Assembly: GCF_014137855.1 (NCBI RefSeq) | Contig: NZ_JACGWT010000002.1 | Span: 744,001 to 808,000, forward strand | Direction of reading: 5' to 3' | Length of the DNA stretch: 64,000 nt | Origin: Microlunatus kandeliicorticis | Lineage (GTDB): Bacteria; Actinomycetota; Actinomycetes; Propionibacteriales; Propionibacteriaceae | In this document: piece after piece, positions 16,607 to 24,647 of the stretch | Layout: each line of letters starts with the position of its first letter | Position numbering within the stretch: position 1 is the stretch's first letter | Notes under the pieces: model-generated | Database searches by the model: none | What the model saw: the letters and a program-made list of their open reading frames with translations, nothing else | Told to the model about the DNA's origin: nothing | Position numbers and translations under genes: made by a program

Positions 16607-18920
16607 GACCTCCTGGCAGGCCACCCGCCGTGCTCGGTGCCGGACCGCCGTCGGGCGTGGGGTGCGGGAGAGGCCGGGGGCCGGGCACTCGCGGCGGTCG
16701 GCTCGGCCAGCGCGCCGCGGGCCCGAGCAGGGCGAGGACCGCGGGCGTGAGCACCGGCCGTACCAGGAAAGTGTCCAGGAGCAACCCGACCGTCATGGCG
16801 AAGGCGATCTGCCGAAACGTCGCCAGCGGGATCACCGCGACCAGCGCGAACGTCGCCGCGAGGATGGCGCCGGCGGTCGTGATCGCGTGGGAGGCGCGCG
16901 GTACCGCCTCGATCAGGGCCGGGCGCATGGGCTGTCGTCGAGCTTCGTTCCAGATGGTGCCGATCGAGAAGACGTTGTAGTCCGAACCGAGGGCGATCAG
17001 CAGGACAGCGGCCGCGAAGGGCGCGTAGAAGGTCAGCCCCTCCTGGCCCAGGATGTCCTGGAAAACGAGCGTGGTGAGCCCGAGCGCGGCCGCCACGCTG
17101 AGCACGCTGCAAGCCAGCAGCGCGACTGGCGCGACGACGGCTCGCAGGAACAGCACGAGGATCATGAGCTCGATCGCCATCGCGACCAGCAAGGTCACCT
17201 CGAGGCTGCGTCGCGTGAGCTGTCCGACCTCGTCGGCGATCAGGGTCTGACCGGTGAGCGACAGCTGGGTGTCCGCCAGCCCGGCGCGAGCGCTGAGGGT
17301 GGGCAGCCGGTCGCGGAGCAACCGAGCGTCGGTGATGGCCCGGGAAGCCAAAGGATCGCTGTCGAAGACGACGACGTAACGCGCGGCACGACCGTCTGGG
17401 GTCAGCACCAGACCGCGCGCCTTCGCGGTGGGCAGATCGGCGGGGCCGATCACCCGACTGACCCCCGGCTGAGCCGAGAGCTTGCGTTCGAGAGCTGCCA
17501 GCGCGGTACGGCGACCGGTCAGGTTCGTGCCTTCGACGAGGATCTCGGTGGGCGCCGTGATGCCGCGCAGACCGACCTGGTCGAGCAGCCGAGCTCCCTC
17601 GGCCACGGCGTCGTCCCGCGGCAACCCTGCGGTGAAGGACAGGTCCAGCCGGGCGCGGGCCAACGGGAGGGTGGCCAGGCCGAGGACGACGACGACCAGC
17701 ACCAGCGTGACCAGAGCCGGACCACGGCGGGTGATCAGCGCGACGAACCTGGTGAGGCGGGAGTCCGTGGAGACCTGCCGTCGGCGGGTGATCGCGCGCT
17801 CGCGCTCGGAACGTCGGCCGGGCAGTGGTGTGAACAGTCGGCGACCGAGCACCGCCATCACCGCGGGGGTCAGGGTGAGGCAGACGGCGAGCCCGACCAG
17901 CACGGTGAGAGCGAGGGCCGGACCAAGGCCGCGGAAGATCGCGAACGGTGCCGCGAGCAGCGCGATCGTGCCGCCGGCGACGGTCAGGCCGGCGACGCCG
18001 ACGATCGACCCGTTGCGCTGCAACGCTGCTCGAGTCGCGTCCGCCACCGTCGGCCGGGTGTCGAGCTCGTCGCGGAAGTCGGCGAAGAAGAGGACGCAGT
18101 AGTCCGTGACCACGCCGAGCAGCAGGGCCACCAGCACCGGTTCGAGCTGGGTCGGGACCTCGAAGCCGAGGGCGGCTGCGAGCGAGGACAGCACGGGGAA
18201 GTAGACGCCGTAACCGACGGCGGCGATGGCGAGGACGGCGAGCGGGGCGAGCAGCGAGCGGAAGGCAATCGCCACCACCAGGATGATCAAGAGCACGGTG
18301 GCGATCTCGAAGAGCCGGAGGCGCTCGCGCAGATAGTCTCCCTGGGCCACCTGGGCCGGCACGAAGCCGGTGACGTAGGTGCCGACCCCGCTCTGGTTGT
18401 TGAAGTGGGCGGCGTACTGCTGGGCGAGGCGCACGGTGTTGCGCAGACCGGTGCCGTCGGTCATGAACAGATAGGTGACCGTGGTGTCGGAGCGGCCGGT
18501 GGGCACGGGGATCGCAGCCTGGATGGCGCCGGGTGGGGGCGGTTCCGGGGCTTCCAGCACCGTTTGGGTGGTGCCCAGGGCCCAGAGCAGCGAATCGGCC
18601 CGGGTCAGCACGCTGAGCCCGCCGGGCTGGTGGACGACGACCGTGGTGCCGGCGATCACCGGGACCCGGAACGTGGCCAGGATGCGCTGCTCGACCCGGA
18701 GCACCGGGCTGTCGGGTGGCAACAGATCGCCGAAGCCGCCGCCGTTGGTCTGGACCGGAACCAGGATGATCATGATCGTGGCCAGGGCGGTCCAGGCCCC
18801 GATCACCACCCAGCGGCCCCGGACGACCACGGTGCGATAGCCATGGCCGACCGCCGCGACCACGGCCGAAGCGCTGGCCGCCATCCGCTCGATCAGCCGA
18901 GGCTCTCCCGGATCCGTCAT
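16596..18920 (-). CDS. MMPL-family (RND) transporter
   Basis: 774 residues with twelve expected membrane segments in two repeats, each led by a long periplasmic loop. Typical motifs are VALLLGVVTDYCVLFFADFRDEL in the first half and IALGSDYNVFSIGTIWNEA in the second, carrying the transmembrane Asp-Tyr pairs used for proton coupling. MMPL proteins export lipids, pigments or siderophores. The ATG is 4 bp past the stop of the anchored protein and its end overlaps the LmeA-like gene, so it belongs to the rhodopsin-led cluster. Its substrate is unknown; a carotenoid or envelope lipid is possible. Confidence 0.9.
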   Translation of the reverse strand: MTDPGEPRLIERMAASASAVVAAVGHGYRTVVVRGRWVVIGAWTALATIMIILVPVQTNGGGFGDLLPPDSPVLRVEQRILATFRVPVIAGTTVVVHQPGGLSVLTRADSLLWALGTTQTVLEAPEPPPPGAIQAAIPVPTGRSDTTVTYLFMTDGTGLRNTVRLAQQYAAHFNNQSGVGTYVTGFVPAQVAQGDYLRERLRLFEIATVLLIILVVAIAFRSLLAPLAVLAIAAVGYGVYFPVLSSLAAALGFEVPTQLEPVLVALLLGVVTDYCVLFFADFRDELDTRPTVADATRAALQRNGSIVGVAGLTVAGGTIALLAAPFAIFRGLGPALALTVLVGLAVCLTLTPAVMAVLGRRLFTPLPGRRSERERAITRRRQVSTDSRLTRFVALITRRGPALVTLVLVVVVLGLATLPLARARLDLSFTAGLPRDDAVAEGARLLDQVGLRGITAPTEILVEGTNLTGRRTALAALERKLSAQPGVSRVIGPADLPTAKARGLVLTPDGRAARYVVVFDSDPLASRAITDARLLRDRLPTLSARAGLADTQLSLTGQTLIADEVGQLTRRSLEVTLLVAMAIELMILVLFLRAVVAPVALLACSVLSVAAALGLTTLVFQDILGQEGLTFYAPFAAAVLLIALGSDYNVFSIGTIWNEARRQPMRPALIEAVPRASHAITTAGAILAATFALVAVIPLATFRQIAFAMTVGLLLDTFLVRPVLTPAVLALLGPAARWPSRPPRVPGPRPLPHPTPDGGPAPSTAGGLPGGQRA

Positions 18921-18924
18921 CGGA

Positions 18925-19461
18925 TCATCGGGTCGGCGTGGGGCTGGGTGTCGGTTGCGAGGTGCTCGGCTCCGACGTGGCGACGGGGCTCCCCGGGGCG
19001 CTCGGGCCGGCGTTCACGTCGGTGCGCACGCGACAGTCGGCGAGGTCGGTGGCCAAGCGCGGTTCGACGGGCTGCAGCCGCCGGACGATGTCGTCGAGGG
19101 TCGTCAGGTCGTTCTGGTCGAGGGCGGGTCCGAGATCGCCGAGGGCCGCGTACACGTCCTGGGCGTCGTTGATCACGGCGAGACAGGCCGCATTGACCTG
19201 CGCCTGCGCCGCGGCGCCATTGGCGACTGGGGTGGGTGTCGATCGGCCCGGAAGCGTCGACGTGTTCGATGTGCGGGTGGCGAAGTCGGGCGTGCCGGCG
19301 TCGAGCAGTCCGACCGTGAGCACCCCGACCAACAACCCGGCGGCGAAGATCAGCACGGCGAGCCAAGGGGCGGGCCGGCGCGCCCGAAGCGACTGACCGA
19401 CAGTCGGCGGCGTCCCGTCGTCCGGTCGATCGTCCTGGCGGTGATCATCCGACGTCGTCAT
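18925..19461 (-). CDS. Membrane-anchored protein of unknown function
   Basis: 178 residues with an acidic cytoplasmic N-terminus, one membrane segment (about 35-53, APWLAVLIFAAGLLVGVLTV), a helical region with two Cys (AACLAV, ADCRV) and a Ser/Thr/Pro-rich tail. The helical region after the anchor looks like a short four-helix or coiled-coil unit. The ATG at 19461 follows GGAGGA; longer forms upstream have no support. It sits between blh and the MMPL gene with gaps of 52 and 4 bp. It may be an accessory subunit of the transporter; no family is recognised. Confidence 0.75.
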   Translation of the reverse strand: MTTSDDHRQDDRPDDGTPPTVGQSLRARRPAPWLAVLIFAAGLLVGVLTVGLLDAGTPDFATRTSNTSTLPGRSTPTPVANGAAAQAQVNAACLAVINDAQDVYAALGDLGPALDQNDLTTLDDIVRRLQPVEPRLATDLADCRVRTDVNAGPSAPGSPVATSEPSTSQPTPSPTPTR

Positions 19462-19513
19462 GATCGGCTCCTCCCGTCCCCCACGGCCACGGCCGCCCAC
19501 GCCGGCGATCGCC

Positions 19514-20536
19514 TCAGCGGTTCCGCCCGGCGTCACCCGGTCGCTCGGACAGTACACCGAGGTCGAGAGCGCCCACGATGATCAGGTGCGGAACCGTCAG
19601 CGCGAACAGGGCGCTGAAGGCGGACGCGGCGAGACCCGAGCCGCTGCGAGCCAGGACGACCAGCGCCGCCGTCCCGGTCAGCGCCAGCCCTGTGGGTACA
19701 GCGGCCGCGCGCAGGAACCGGCCGACCGGTGCCGCCCGGCGACCACGGCGGAGATCAGCTTGGTTTTCCGGCTGGCTCTCGATCATCCGAGCCGAGTGGC
19801 GCAGGCCGTGCCAGCCGCCGAAATAGACCCCGAAGGCCGCCAGCGGGGGCACGCAGCCGAAGAGGGCGAGCAGCGCGATCAGCTCGACCACCGTGAGCGG
19901 ATCGTGGCGACGCCCCGCCTCCACCAGGCTCACGGCCACACACCCGACCAGCAGCGCGATCAGCGCGAGTCGGATCGTCGGGGTGGCCGGGTGAGCCCCG
20001 GGCGCGACGGCGCGCAGCATGCGGTCCGTCCGTGCGGGCCAGACAGCGAGCGGGAGGACGACGGCCGGCAGACCGCGGGCGAGAACCGCGCATCCGAGCA
20101 GGAGTCGGCGCATGCGCGGGCGCGTCGTAGGCCCCGCGAGCCGCCCCCGGTCGGCCATCACGTCGCCGACACCGAAGTGCAGCACCGACAGCGCGAGCAG
20201 CACCAGCAGCGCAGCGGGACCGACCAGCCGTAGGGTCACCAGCACGGTGGCGGCCAGCGCGAGATAGCCGCCGAGGACGACGGTCATGGCCCGCGCCCCC
20301 GACCGCAGCCGGCCGGTCCAGAACGGCACCAGGTGGTCGACGGCCCCATGCGGCATCCCGATGACGATCCCGATCGCCAGGACGACCGGACCGCCCCGCT
20401 CGAGCACTACCGGATCGGCGAGCCCGAGCGCGACGGCAAGACCGGCGAGCACCAGCGAGCACCGGACCGCCGCCCGTTCCCACCGCACCGGCGACGGGTC
20501 GGGGCGGACGGTGACCGCGTGCTGGACCTGGGTCAC
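19514..20536 (-). CDS. blh: Brp/Blh-family beta-carotene 15,15'-dioxygenase
   Basis: 340 residues, an integral membrane enzyme that cleaves beta-carotene to two retinals. The His-rich iron-binding motifs are all present: GMPHGAVDH, LSVLHFGVGD, YFGGWHGLRH and LTVPHLIIV. Eight or more hydrophobic segments surround them. The start lies 2 bp past the rhodopsin stop, so translation is coupled. It would supply the chromophore for the adjacent rhodopsin. No beta-carotene synthesis genes are in the window, so those must lie elsewhere. Confidence 0.95.
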   Translation of the reverse strand: MTQVQHAVTVRPDPSPVRWERAAVRCSLVLAGLAVALGLADPVVLERGGPVVLAIGIVIGMPHGAVDHLVPFWTGRLRSGARAMTVVLGGYLALAATVLVTLRLVGPAALLVLLALSVLHFGVGDVMADRGRLAGPTTRPRMRRLLLGCAVLARGLPAVVLPLAVWPARTDRMLRAVAPGAHPATPTIRLALIALLVGCVAVSLVEAGRRHDPLTVVELIALLALFGCVPPLAAFGVYFGGWHGLRHSARMIESQPENQADLRRGRRAAPVGRFLRAAAVPTGLALTGTAALVVLARSGSGLAASAFSALFALTVPHLIIVGALDLGVLSERPGDAGRNR

Positions 20537-20538
20537 GA

Positions 20539-21393
20539 TCAGCGGACCGTGGCGCCGACCGGTCGGGCGTCGGCGAGGCGCTCACCGGAGACGAACACCG
20601 GATCCGGGTGCGGGGCCTCGCCGTCGGCGACCTCGGAGCCGGTGCGGTGCTTGGCCACGGTGTGGATGAAAATCCCAAAGCCCACCTTGGCGGCGATGTC
20701 GGCCAGGGTGAAAGCCAGCTGTCGTCCCACGGCCCACCCGGAGGAGTCGGCGAAGAAGAAGGGCACGCAGTAGGCGAGTGGGTAGACGCCCCAGGTGAGT
20801 GAGAGCAGCAGGCCGGCGCTCCGCAGCGCCGATCCGGCCGGCCCACCGAGGGCTTTGGCCGAGCGGAACGCCGTCCGCAGCAGCAGCACGTAGAGCGGGA
20901 TGAAGACGACGGTCGAGATCAAGCCCCAGACCAGTCGCCCGGTGTCGCTGGAGAAGGTGTCGGCACCGAGGAAGCCGGTGACAATCATCAACCAGGCCAA
21001 CACGATCAGGAGACCGCGCATCCGACGGGCCGCCCGCCCGACCAGGGTGGAGACCACCACGATCTCGACGGTCAGCAGCGGCACGGTGACCGACCAGTCG
21101 ACGTACCGGTAGGCGTTGCGGAACTGCAGCGCGTGACCGGACGGGACGTACATCGCGGTGCCCGGATCGAAGCGGAAGCCGACGATCCAGGAGATGATCA
21201 GCAGCAGGTAGGCGAGAAAGGCGACCAGGCAGACGATCGAGCCGGCAATGCCGGAGGACCGGAACCGGGCCGAGATCTCCCGCTTGGTGCTCAGCAGATA
21301 GACGAAGCCGCCCAGCAGGGCGAAGGCGGCCATCACGAACGAGGCCAGCACGATGTCCCACTGGGACTGGGTGAAACTGAGATGACTCTCCAC
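20539..21393 (-). CDS. Type-1 microbial rhodopsin, predicted light-driven proton pump
   Basis: 284 residues, seven membrane helices. Helix C reads RYVDWSVTVPLLTVE, giving D99 (counterion/acceptor), T103 and E110 (donor): the DTE signature of proteorhodopsin and xanthorhodopsin-like pumps. Leu107 at the spectral-tuning site predicts green absorption. The retinal Lys is K236 in LADIAAK, with D232 as second counterion. The VWGLIST stretch in helix E has Gly157 where antenna-binding pumps have their fenestration. Helix B has Ala61 where nearly all such pumps have His. I choose the GTG at 21393 (GAGGAG 5 nt upstream). It is followed by blh at 2 bp. Confidence 0.95.
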   Translation of the reverse strand: MESHLSFTQSQWDIVLASFVMAAFALLGGFVYLLSTKREISARFRSSGIAGSIVCLVAFLAYLLLIISWIVGFRFDPGTAMYVPSGHALQFRNAYRYVDWSVTVPLLTVEIVVVSTLVGRAARRMRGLLIVLAWLMIVTGFLGADTFSSDTGRLVWGLISTVVFIPLYVLLLRTAFRSAKALGGPAGSALRSAGLLLSLTWGVYPLAYCVPFFFADSSGWAVGRQLAFTLADIAAKVGFGIFIHTVAKHRTGSEVADGEAPHPDPVFVSGERLADARPVGATVR

Positions 21394-21444
21394 GAACACT
21401 CCTCATCGATGTCCGGGTCATTACCGCCCGGCTCGTGAAGAGCA

Positions 21445-21455
21445 TAGTTGCTATA
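21445..21455. promoter_or_regulatory. Dyad upstream of rhodopsin
   Basis: ATAGTTGCTAT (given on the minus strand) is a short inverted repeat, ATAG-TTG-CTAT, in the 71 bp between the GAF regulator and the rhodopsin start. This AT-rich patch stands out in the GC-rich background and could be a -10 region or a MarR-type operator. If it is a promoter, the rhodopsin cluster can be transcribed separately from its regulators. Confidence 0.4.
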
Positions 21456-21464
21456 TGACAATCT

Positions 21465-22202
21465 TCAGTCGGCGGGGTGAGCCCCGTCCGGCTCGAGGGT
21501 CGCTCCGAGGCGTCGGCCGGCGTCGGTGAGCGTGCGGTGCGCTTCCTGGGCTGCCATTCCCTGCCCGGTCAGCAGGGTGATGGCCACCCCGATCTCCCGG
21601 AACACCTCCGACGAGCGCTCGCTCGCCACCGGCTCACCGATCACCAGTTCGCTGAGGGAAGCCAGCGAGCAGTAGGAGGCGAGGATCGAGCCGAGCGCCA
21701 CGTCCTCGGAGTCGAAGGCCTCCGGCCACTCGGAATAGAGGGTGAAGGCCACGCGATGTTCGCGGGTCAGATACAGGCGGAAGCACAGCGCGCTCGCGAT
21801 CGACGTCTCCGCCCCGACGCGGCGGGCCCACTCCGGCCACCGCTCTTCGGTGCGCACGTCCGGGCAGACCACTACGTCGTTGCTGTGCAGGACCTCGAGC
21901 ACCGGGGCGGCTCCGGTTTCCTCGCCGATCCGCAGCACCGTGTCGATCGTCGCGTCCGTGCGACCCAGGGGGCGGAGGCGACCGTCGCGATGCTCAACCA
22001 GCTCGACGTAATGAGCTTGCGGGAGCAACCGTCGGGTCAGTCCGGGCACGACCTGGGCGGTGGTCGTCAGGGAACCGTCCGCCAGTTCGCGGACCAGGAG
22101 CCGGAACGCTTCCGCCAGCTCAGCCAAGGAGCTGCCGTCGCCCGCCGTCGAGCGGTCTGCGTCGTGCAGGTCGGGGTCTGCGGCAGAGGGGAGAGTGGTC
22201 AT
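21465..22202 (-). CDS. GAF-domain regulator with degenerate ANTAR-like tail
   Basis: 245 residues. Residues 25-190 have the pattern of a GAF sensor (HYVELVEHRDGRLRPLGRTD; LHSNDVVVCPDVRTEERWPEWARRV; ALCFRLYLTREHRVAFTLYSEWPEAFD). The end (REIGVAITLLTGQGMAAQEAHRTL) has the length and helix pattern of an ANTAR RNA-binding domain but lacks several usual residues. ANTAR proteins antiterminate transcription. The start overlaps the MarR gene by 4 bp, and the rhodopsin gene follows 71 bp later, so it is a candidate controller of phototrophy. Confidence 0.75.
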   Translation of the reverse strand: MTTLPSAADPDLHDADRSTAGDGSSLAELAEAFRLLVRELADGSLTTTAQVVPGLTRRLLPQAHYVELVEHRDGRLRPLGRTDATIDTVLRIGEETGAAPVLEVLHSNDVVVCPDVRTEERWPEWARRVGAETSIASALCFRLYLTREHRVAFTLYSEWPEAFDSEDVALGSILASYCSLASLSELVIGEPVASERSSEVFREIGVAITLLTGQGMAAQEAHRTLTDAGRRLGATLEPDGAHPAD

Positions 22203-22624
22203 CGTCGCTCCTGGTGGTCCGCACGGGCCTGGTCGGTCAGCCGCTCGACCAGCGACAGCAGCGTGCTCCGGTCGCCGGCCGCGAGTGGCTCCGTCATCCG
22301 GTAGAGCTCGCGGCTTTGTTCGCGTTCGATCTGCGACACCGCCTCCCGTCCACGGTCGGTGATCACCACCGAGAGAGCGCGCGCCGCGCCAGCCTGCCGG
22401 TCGACCAACCCATCCCGCTCGAGCCGCTGACCCAGGCGACTGGCCGAGGGATCACTCATCCGCAACTTCTGCGCCCAGTGGCGGAGTGGCACGCCGTCGG
22501 GTTCGTCGAGCAGGGCGTAGAGCGCGCGGAGCTGCACCAGGGTCAGCGGCACGTCGACGCGGTCGAGTACCTCGGCGAAGCGCTGGGTCACCGCTCGGGC
22601 CACCAGGCGGAGGCTCGCGGGCAT
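22199..22624 (-). CDS. MarR-family transcriptional regulator
   Basis: 141 residues. The winged helix is clear: LTLVQLRALYALLDEPDGVPLRHWAQKLRMSDPSASRLGQRL, then a basic wing region (QAGAARALSVVITDRGRE). It lacks cysteines, so ligand rather than thiol sensing is likely. I prefer the ATG at 22624 (AGGAG 6 nt upstream) to the GTG at 22681. It overlaps the GAF gene by 4 bp and both precede the rhodopsin cluster. Confidence 0.85.
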   Translation of the reverse strand: MPASLRLVARAVTQRFAEVLDRVDVPLTLVQLRALYALLDEPDGVPLRHWAQKLRMSDPSASRLGQRLERDGLVDRQAGAARALSVVITDRGREAVSQIEREQSRELYRMTEPLAAGDRSTLLSLVERLTDQARADHQERR

Positions 22625-22795
22625 CTCGGTCTCCTCATGCGGACGGCGCGCGTCCGAGGGATGCGAAGCCGGATCGTTCACGCCGTCACCTTCGTTTCGC
22701 CCTGGTCTGGACTGCCAGGATCATAGGCCGACACGCCAACGAGCCGGCGGAGATCACCGCCCAGGACGACGAGGCGAGAGCTCCCGCGACTTTGG

Positions 22796-23269
22796 TCAAC
22801 CCGAGTCGGTCTCGAGGACGGCCCGGAAGGTCTCACCCAGCTCGGCGGCGAGGACGAGTGACTCGCTGCGGAGCTCCTCGGCCCGGGCGGCGATGGCCGC
22901 CACGTGTCCGCGCATGGCCAGGCAGAGCTGCAGCGGTGACTCCGTGGTGTGGGAGGACGGGGCACCGGCCGGTGCTCGGCGCCACGACGTCCGTACGCAG
23001 TTCTGTTCGGGTTCGTAGCCGACCCCGGACGGCCCGTCCTGCAGGAGCAAGATCAACTCCGTCACCGTCGGTGGACGGTTCAGTCGTCCGCGCAGCACGA
23101 TCGGTCGATCGGGATGGCTCAAGCAGTCGGCGAGGTAGCGCGGTGACAACTCGACGAAGGAGACGATCCGCAACTGGACGGCGGGGGCCTCGACTGCCAC
23201 CTCCGCGTTGGGGCCGTCGTCGGCCGCCTCGCAGACGTGGGGGCCCGCACTCGGGATCCCCGCGGACAC
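22796..23269 (-). CDS. Hypothetical protein
   Basis: 157 residues from a GTG; no family recognised. The middle (VQLRIVSFVELSPRYLADCLSHPDRPIVLRGRL) has alternating strands and helices. The end is a long amphipathic helix (LAMRGHVAAIAARAEELRSESLVLAAELGETFRAVLE) suited to dimer or coiled-coil contacts. Residue use and third-position GC look like a real gene. It stands alone, 170 bp upstream of the MarR gene on the same strand. Confidence 0.55.
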   Translation of the reverse strand: MSAGIPSAGPHVCEAADDGPNAEVAVEAPAVQLRIVSFVELSPRYLADCLSHPDRPIVLRGRLNRPPTVTELILLLQDGPSGVGYEPEQNCVRTSWRRAPAGAPSSHTTESPLQLCLAMRGHVAAIAARAEELRSESLVLAAELGETFRAVLETDSG

Positions 23270-23581
23270 AGGTCTCGGGGCGATAACGATGATCTTGATC
23301 CTTTTGGCTCGGGGTGGGAATCCTCCCTAGAGTCGGCAACTCCTGGAGCGATTCGTCACCGACGACGGATTGATCGGCAGCACAGACCGGTCGGCTCCGG
23401 GGCTGTCCGGCGGCCGAGGGGATGGCCCGAGCCCTGGAGGGAGTCGGGTCGTCGCGGACAGCCGGGTTCCCGTCGCGCGCCGTGGGAGCGGGCGACGGGA
23501 ACCCAACCACCGCGGCGATCCAGGCCCGGGTGTCTCTCGACGAAGCTCTCGAGGCTCGCGTCGAATCGGGAACCGGTGACG
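23270..23581. other. Intergenic region without a supported gene
   Basis: 312 bp between two leftward genes. Open frames exist on both strands but show no start signals, no motifs and continue into neighbouring genes. I see nothing convincing here beyond an AT-richer patch near 23281-23310 that could be the promoter of the gene at 23269. Confidence 0.4.
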
Positions 23582-23836
23582 TCAGTTTCGGCCGCGCTCC
23601 CCGGACGCATGATCATGGGTGACGTCTTCGGTTCGGACCTGCGTGGATTCGTCCGCGGATCCCTCAGCCGCAGGCGGAACGATCGGCTGATCCGCCGACA
23701 AGGCGCCCAGGTCCGGAAGGCCCATGCGCTGGCTGGCCTGCGCGCTCACCTTGCGCGCTCGGACGGCCGCCACCACACACAACACGGCGACGACGACCAC
23801 CACGGCGACAATGACGAGAACGGTGGTTGTGCTCAC
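23582..23836 (-). CDS. Small single-pass membrane protein
   Basis: 84 residues. It begins with a strong membrane segment (residues 4-27, a Val/Ala-rich helix) followed by a basic RARK stop-transfer patch, then a polar, acidic tail likely in the cytoplasm. The start is the GTG at 23836, with GAGGAGG upstream. No family is recognised. A perfect dyad, TTGCATGAATGCAA, lies 88 bp upstream, so it may be regulated by the MarR encoded just beyond. Confidence 0.65.
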   Translation of the reverse strand: MSTTTVLVIVAVVVVVAVLCVVAAVRARKVSAQASQRMGLPDLGALSADQPIVPPAAEGSADESTQVRTEDVTHDHASGERGRN

Positions 23837-23923
23837 GGATTCGGCCTCCTCGGCTCGATGTCGTCCGCTGAGCATCTGCAGCGCCCAGCGGCTGTCAGGT
23901 CACTGACCACCGTTCCCAGGAAC

Positions 23924-23937
23924 TTGCATGAATGCAA
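23924..23937. promoter_or_regulatory. TTGCAT dyad, candidate MarR operator 1
   Basis: TTGCAT-GA-ATGCAA is a perfect inverted repeat, 6-bp arms and 2-nt spacer, an AT-rich island in GC-rich DNA. It lies between the stop of the MarR gene (24019) and the start of the small membrane protein (23836). Operators of this form are common for MarR dimers. Confidence 0.6.
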
Positions 23938-24018
23938 CCATGTGTCGGGATCGCGACGAATTCGTTACCTCGGGACGCTCGGAGGTGCGGGATGCGTCGT
24001 GCCCGAAGTCAGCCGGAA

Positions 24019-24549
24019 TCAGCCGGAGAGACTGCCGGTCCGCGGCTCGCCTGCCGCGTCGGCGAAACGCTCGAGGCTGCGGGTGAGGGTGCGCTGCTGC
24101 GTCGCTGGCAGGTCCGCGACGATCTGCGCGAACGCCCGACGCCGCTCGGCCATGATCGCTGAGAGCAGCGAGCGTCCTCGCCGGGTGAGGACCAGGAGCG
24201 AGCTGCGCCGGTCCGTCGGCGATTCGCGCCGGGTGAGCCACCCAGCGGCGACGAGACGGTCGCAGAGCCGGCTGGCCGAAGACAGATGGATCCGCAGTTC
24301 GCTGGCGACCGCCGTGGTGGTGACGTCGGGTCCGGAGGCGACCATCACCAGCACGCGGAGCTGCGGCATCGTGATCCGGTTGTCGTTCCGCGCCATCGAC
24401 CGTGCCACGATCGCGGTGACGACGCGAGAGGCGCGCATCAGGGCGTCGAGGGTGGCGGACTCCAGGTCGACGTCCTCGGTTGGGCGTGAAGCCGTGGCCG
24501 GGAGCCGAGGAGTCTTCGTCAGGTTCTTCTCACCTGTCCGCTGGTCCAT
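24019..24549 (-). CDS. MarR-family transcriptional regulator
   Basis: 176 residues. The winged helix is ITMPQLRVLVMVASGPDVTTTAVASELRIHLSSASRLCDRL with a typical wing TRRESPTDRRSSLLVLTRRG. The first 35 residues are polar and likely disordered. The start is the ATG at 24549. It is divergent from the gene at 24648, and the 98 bp between holds a TGCA-containing dyad, so autoregulation and control of the divergent genes are likely. Confidence 0.88.
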   Translation of the reverse strand: MDQRTGEKNLTKTPRLPATASRPTEDVDLESATLDALMRASRVVTAIVARSMARNDNRITMPQLRVLVMVASGPDVTTTAVASELRIHLSSASRLCDRLVAAGWLTRRESPTDRRSSLLVLTRRGRSLLSAIMAERRRAFAQIVADLPATQQRTLTRSLERFADAAGEPRTGSLSG

Positions 24550-24615
24550 GACACCAGTTTGCTTGACTCCGGCTGTGTCCGGGATGAACCCGGCTGTCGG
24601 CGTAGCGTGAACACC

Positions 24616-24637
24616 TGCAATAGTTGTCATCATGCAA
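24616..24637. promoter_or_regulatory. TGCA dyad, candidate MarR operator 2
   Basis: TGCAATAGTTG followed by TCATCATGCAA has TGCA at both ends and AT-rich centre. It is 10 bp upstream of the gene at 24648 and overlaps its leader. It resembles, imperfectly, the dyad at 23924, and its ATAGTTG core recurs upstream of the rhodopsin. Confidence 0.45.
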
Positions 24638-24647
24638 GGAGTTCGTC

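Noticed and set aside
16422-19172. 916-codon plus-strand frame opposite the MMPL gene
   Set aside because: Low-complexity Arg/Gly/Glu/Asp-rich translation with no domains, antisense to a clear transporter.
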